A stretch of DNA of 64,000 bases, taken from assembly GCF_004346185.1 (NCBI RefSeq), contig NZ_SMAI01000010.1, positions 141,137 to 205,136 of the forward strand. The letters run 5' to 3'. Of the stretch, positions 60,613-64,000 are shown in pieces. The stretch's first letter is position 1, and every line of letters begins with the position of its first letter. The translations under genes were made by a program, and so were the position numbers. This stretch comes from Aquabacter spiritensis (lineage in GTDB: Bacteria > Pseudomonadota > Alphaproteobacteria > Rhizobiales > Xanthobacteraceae). The notes below the pieces were generated by a model, which saw only the letters and a list, made by a program, of their open reading frames with translations, was not told where the DNA came from and did no database searches.

Positions 60613-63600
60613 ATGGCAACGACGTTGAACGTCAATCTTAGCGACGCGATGCGCACGGAGCTGGCGCAGCCCGGCGTCTATGCCTACGCGATCCTTTACG
60701 GCAACAATTCCGAGACCCCGCTGGAATATATCCAGTTCGCGAGCGGCGGAACGGTCGATGCCTCCATCGTCCTCGATCTGACCACCGTCGACCGCCCGAC
60801 TCTGGACGGGGGCAAGGTCTATTTCGTCATCCAGTCCACGGACGAGCCGAGCTATCAGCTTTCCAGCACCATCACTCAGGCCGAGATCAACTGGAACGCC
60901 TCGGTCACGTTCGACTACCGCTATGACAGCGTCGAGGTCAGCCTCCTCGACAAGACCGGCGATGCGGCGAACCTGACCTCGGTTGAGGGGTTCGGCATCC
61001 CCATGGTGCTGAGCGCCTCGACCGGCACGCGCGGCTACAGCATCAGCGGCGCGGAAATGTTCGATAAGCTGGCCGCCGCCGCGCCGGTGGTGGAGGACTA
61101 CCCGCCGATCTCGGATTTCAACGGCGGGCCGCTGGCCGGCGACGATCGCCTGGCGGTGTCGCCCACCGTCGCGGTGGTCGACGGCAACGACTATCCGCTC
61201 TACACGACCGACGTCTGGCAGCCTTACGTCGACTCCTTGAAGAGCCCGTCGAGCCCGATCGTGCTCACCGGCTTCTTCAACGGCGCCCCGGACCTTGAAG
61301 CCGGCAAGCCCGAAGGCTACCCCCAGGTGTGGCGCAATGCGGGTTTCTTCAGCTACACGCTGGAATGGGATCCGGACACCGACGGCGGCGTGTTCTGGCT
61401 GAACCCGTCCGAGAACAGCCAGATTCAGGGCTATATCAAGCTCACCGAAGCCAATCTGGTGAACAGCATCTATTCCAGCCTCGGATCGGTCGAGATCTAT
61501 ACCGAGAAGTCCGACACCACGCCCTACATGGTCTATGACGACGCCAGCGCCATGAATGTGGGCGCCAACAATCAGTGGGGCAGGGTACTCCAGCAGCTCA
61601 CCGTGGGGCTCAGCGCGGGCTATTTCGGGGTGACCGGCGTTTCGCTGAACGCCGAAGAGACCGCCGCGATCGACCTCAACAAAAATTACAATTGGGATCC
61701 GACCTACGCCTTCGACAGCGCGCACGTGTCCGGCGATCCGCTCTATTACGATCCCTATTCGGCGGTCCTGTTCAAATATTCGAACTCGTACGGCTCGCAA
61801 TATTCGGACGCGCTGATGGCGGCCTATGCCCAAGGCGGGCCGCTTCTGCCGACCTATTCCGGGTCGGGCAACGTCACCGAGCTCACCGTCACGCTCTATG
61901 CGGACAGCGATCCGGCGCCGGTCGGCGGCTATACCGAGCCGGAAATTTTCAATTATGTCGCCCCGAACCAGGACGGCCATTACAGCGTCACCACCTGGAC
62001 GCCCTCGAACACCTCGAACATCACGTTCGATTTCGGGTCTGGTCAGCTCATGGTGCTGCGGGACGACGTTCCGATCGTGTTCCGCTTCATCGTCGGTTAT
62101 GACGGCGACACCCCGGTCTGGGAGGAGGTCACGCTCGGCAGCGACGGCGCGACGAGCTGGCAGAACTGGAATATCGTCTATTCCGACGGCGCCTATTCCG
62201 TGACCGGAACCGGGGCGGGATCGCAGACGCCCGGCAGCCTCGTCGTCACCGGCATGCCGATGGCCGAGTCGGGCGTGAGCTGGTATCAGCTCGTGGTCGG
62301 CTCCGGCGCGGTCGAGAAGACGTTCAACCTCTACACCACGACCACCGAGGGTGAGTTCGTCAATTTCCAGTCCGATCCGTCTCTGTTCGGCATCGACGGG
62401 CTGGCGAATCTGGCGTCGACCGCGACGGCGGATCCGACCCTGACCACCTTCACGGTCAACGTCACCGGCGCGCTGCCGACCGTCGATATGTCGCTGCTCG
62501 AGCTGAACACCGATCCCGCCTTCATCGCACTGCTGGCGCAGCCGACCGCGCCGGTCGCCGGCGTGCTCACCGAGGACGGGTTCGTCTCCGCGGCCGGGCA
62601 GACCACCGACACCGACGTCGTCGCGACGATCTATAGCGGCACGCTCGCCTTCGGCTGGACCGGCCACAATTCCGATGCCTCGACCGTGTCCTGGATCAGC
62701 GGCTACACCAACAAGATCCAGGCGCTCACCGTCGCCCAGCTCTCCTTCACGACCAACCTGACCAATTATCTCGCCCCGATCCTCGCGGAATCCGACATTG
62801 ACGGGCAATGGTTCACGCCGGTCATGCAGCAGTTCGGCAATGGCGACTATGTCGTCACCATGACCTCCTACACGATGTCCGACACCGATTTCACCGCCCC
62901 GCTGACGCCGGTCAGCAGCACCCTCTCGTTCACGGTGGACATGGCCGAGTTCGCCCTCACAGCGGGCGGGTCCGGCAATGGGCTGGTGCTGGACGGCGTC
63001 ACCGGACCGACCGAAGGCAATTGGATCGATTTCACCGTCACCGGTTCCAGCCTCGCCCGGGAGGCGACGCTTCTGATGTATGCCGTGGACGGTTCCGGCA
63101 ACATGGTGAGCCGTGACGGCGCCGTGACGCTCGATCTCCAGGACGCGATCATCGGCGCCGTGGGCGCGGTTCCCAACGACCAGGGCGCGCTCATGGTCGA
63201 TGGGGTACAGTCGGTCTATCTGGGGGTGGGGCACGAATTGCGGTTCGCGCTGCTCACCGGCGAGAGCACGCTCGACCTCGCCCCGAGCGTCGCGGTGACG
63301 CCGGCCGCGGGCGGCGCGGTGGACCTGACGGTCGGCGGGATCTCCCTTTCCGCGGTCACCAACAACACCCTTTCGGACGGCGCGGAACTGGCGAGCGTCC
63401 AGCGCATCTACGACCTGCCGTTCGTGTATCTGGAGCAGGGCGCGGAACTCAGCGTCGGCGTCGCCGGCAGTGCGGCCAACACCAACACGCTCGGCTTCGT
63501 GCGCTTCGATTTCGATCCGCTCACCGGCGACATGTCGGTCGCCGGGGTCGCCTATGGCGACACCGACGCCTTCGACGCCGCGGTGCGCGACCATCTGGAC

Positions 63601-63864
63601 ACGGGATTCAGCGCGGCCTATGGCGGCGGAAATTTCGAGGATACCGGAAGCTGGACCGTCGCGGGCGAGACCGGCTATTACGCGCCGGTCCTGCTCACCC
63701 AGAGCGGCGAGGTGCTGGTGATCGGCACCGAAGCCAATCCGGGCGGCGACGCCTTCATCCGGATGTATGGCGAGAACACTTTCGGCTTCGAGGATCTGAC
63801 CGCCGCCGAGGGCTCGGACTTCGACTATAACGACATGGTCATGCAGCTGGTCCCCATGATCTGA
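60613..63864 (+). CDS. Large extracellular-type protein: GH64 glucanase-like N-terminus, repeat modules, DUF4114-like C-terminus
   Basis: This 1083-residue protein lacks a signal peptide (MATTLNVNLSDAMRTELAQPG) and is Ser/Thr/Asp/Asn-rich with few Lys/Arg, as in type I secreted proteins. Residues 20-350 resemble GH64 beta-1,3-glucanases: DSVEVSL (E108), NLTSVEGFGIPM (E125) and DFNGGPLAGDD. In known GH64 enzymes the second site is Asp in a VDxFGxP context; here it is Glu. Two related modules (about 540-620 and 800-860; GSLVVTGMPMAESGVSWYQL, NGLVLDGVTGPTEGNWIDF) follow. The C-terminus ends GFEDLTAAEGSDFDYNDMV, the DUF4114 pattern. GGGGGG lies 4-9 bases ahead of the ATG. Confidence 0.75.
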   Translation: MATTLNVNLSDAMRTELAQPGVYAYAILYGNNSETPLEYIQFASGGTVDASIVLDLTTVDRPTLDGGKVYFVIQSTDEPSYQLSSTITQAEINWNASVTFDYRYDSVEVSLLDKTGDAANLTSVEGFGIPMVLSASTGTRGYSISGAEMFDKLAAAAPVVEDYPPISDFNGGPLAGDDRLAVSPTVAVVDGNDYPLYTTDVWQPYVDSLKSPSSPIVLTGFFNGAPDLEAGKPEGYPQVWRNAGFFSYTLEWDPDTDGGVFWLNPSENSQIQGYIKLTEANLVNSIYSSLGSVEIYTEKSDTTPYMVYDDASAMNVGANNQWGRVLQQLTVGLSAGYFGVTGVSLNAEETAAIDLNKNYNWDPTYAFDSAHVSGDPLYYDPYSAVLFKYSNSYGSQYSDALMAAYAQGGPLLPTYSGSGNVTELTVTLYADSDPAPVGGYTEPEIFNYVAPNQDGHYSVTTWTPSNTSNITFDFGSGQLMVLRDDVPIVFRFIVGYDGDTPVWEEVTLGSDGATSWQNWNIVYSDGAYSVTGTGAGSQTPGSLVVTGMPMAESGVSWYQLVVGSGAVEKTFNLYTTTTEGEFVNFQSDPSLFGIDGLANLASTATADPTLTTFTVNVTGALPTVDMSLLELNTDPAFIALLAQPTAPVAGVLTEDGFVSAAGQTTDTDVVATIYSGTLAFGWTGHNSDASTVSWISGYTNKIQALTVAQLSFTTNLTNYLAPILAESDIDGQWFTPVMQQFGNGDYVVTMTSYTMSDTDFTAPLTPVSSTLSFTVDMAEFALTAGGSGNGLVLDGVTGPTEGNWIDFTVTGSSLAREATLLMYAVDGSGNMVSRDGAVTLDLQDAIIGAVGAVPNDQGALMVDGVQSVYLGVGHELRFALLTGESTLDLAPSVAVTPAAGGAVDLTVGGISLSAVTNNTLSDGAELASVQRIYDLPFVYLEQGAELSVGVAGSAANTNTLGFVRFDFDPLTGDMSVAGVAYGDTDAFDAAVRDHLDTGFSAAYGGGNFEDTGSWTVAGETGYYAPVLLTQSGEVLVIGTEANPGGDAFIRMYGENTFGFEDLTAAEGSDFDYNDMVMQLVPMI

Positions 63865-63890
63865 ACGGGGCCGGGCCGGAAACTGAAAAA

Positions 63891-63909
63891 GGCCCCGCTC
63901 GGCGGGGCC
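63891..63909 (+). terminator. First hairpin after the large GH64-like gene
   Basis: GGCCCCGC (63891-63898) pairs perfectly with GCGGGGCC (63902-63909) around TCG, 27 bases after the stop. It has AAAAA before it and no T-run on the plus strand, so it may be a minus-strand terminator or a 3' stabiliser. Confidence 0.6.
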
Positions 63910-63923
63910 TCAGACCGCTGACA

Positions 63924-63950
63924 AACCCCTGGCGCGAGCCGGGGGTTTTT
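63924..63950 (+). terminator. Rho-independent terminator of the large GH64-like gene
   Basis: AACCCCTGGC (63924-63933) pairs with GCCGGGGGTT (63938-63947, one U-G pair) around GCGA and is followed by TTT then GATT. It is a strong plus-strand terminator. The last 50 bases of the window hold nothing recognisable. Confidence 0.85.
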
Positions 63951-64000
63951 GATTCATTCGGGTATGCTGAAGAAACCCGGCCCGACCCAGACCGCTCTTG

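Noticed and set aside
60595..63594. A 999-residue open frame on the minus strand opposite the GH64-like gene
   Set aside because: High GC content leaves long open frames antisense to real genes. The plus frame has family motifs and natural codon use; the minus frame is Arg/Gly/Asp/Ala-rich with no recognisable domain.
1..64000. CRISPR arrays, insertion sequences, prophage, attachment sites
   Set aside because: No regularly spaced repeats, transposase or integrase motifs, or duplicated tRNA ends were seen.

Overview
The window is about 64 kb of GC-rich (roughly 70 percent) DNA from an alphaproteobacterium, most likely a member of the Hyphomicrobiales (Rhizobiales). Several features point there: the block nagZ-scpA-scpB-tatABC-serS-surE, the ispH-thrB-rnhA block with a type II homoserine kinase, the alphaproteobacterial cell-cycle factor TrcR (DUF1013), an extensin-like protein, and two GGAAC-N16/17-GGTT elements that resemble promoters of the general stress sigma factor EcfG. 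I see no insertion sequence, integrase, prophage, CRISPR array, rRNA or tRNA. It reads as a chromosomal core region with a few accessory islands.

Layout. 0-2 kb: the end of an unknown gene, then purM and purN. 2-6.6 kb (minus strand): a molybdopterin oxidoreductase, two tandem TerC-family membrane proteins with terminators, and ndk. 6.6-14.3 kb (minus): surE, serS, tatC, tatB, tatA, an orphan ABC ATPase, scpB, scpA and nagZ, an envelope, protein-export and chromosome-segregation block. 14.5-17.2 kb (plus): an aldo/keto reductase and an FAD monooxygenase. 17.2-26.7 kb (minus): a catabolic island with a tripartite tricarboxylate transporter (TctA, TctB and a Bug-type binding protein), an aldehyde dehydrogenase, two MmgE/PrpD proteins and a TcuA-like flavoprotein. 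A CysB-like LysR regulator is read divergently from it. 27.8-33.6 kb: an orphan BrnA antitoxin, a PD-(D/E)XK protein with no ordinary start codon, a spermidine-synthase-like protein, a 500-base gap with strong RNA structure, pabC, pabB, and an AzlC/AzlD exporter.

33.6-41.6 kb: a diacylglycerol-kinase-like protein, small membrane proteins, a PotF-like binding protein, rnhA-thrB-ispH, trcR and a universal stress protein. 41.66-41.73 kb (minus): a candidate 75-80 nt small RNA with two C-rich loops behind an EcfG-like promoter. 41.9-46.7 kb: a glycosyltransferase and a YdjC deacetylase, an HPP protein, a CLC channel and an HTH-GNAT fusion. 46.7-50.5 kb: two divergent acyl-CoA synthetases, one of them PrpE. 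50.5-60.4 kb: two paralogous small secreted proteins, a metallo-beta-lactamase-fold hydrolase, DUF1499 and HAD proteins, an extensin-like protein, a lipoprotein L,D-transpeptidase, a small unknown protein, CorA, an SDR, pdxH, a lipoprotein and a DnaJ-class co-chaperone. 60.6-63.9 kb: a 1083-residue protein with a GH64 glucanase-like N-terminus and a DUF4114-like C-terminus, followed by two tandem terminators.

The most promising undescribed elements are the multi-branched RNA candidate at 29.7-30.04 kb, the C-rich-loop small RNA candidate at 41.7 kb, the tricarboxylate-type catabolic island with its shared promoter motif, and the GH64-like/DUF4114 protein.
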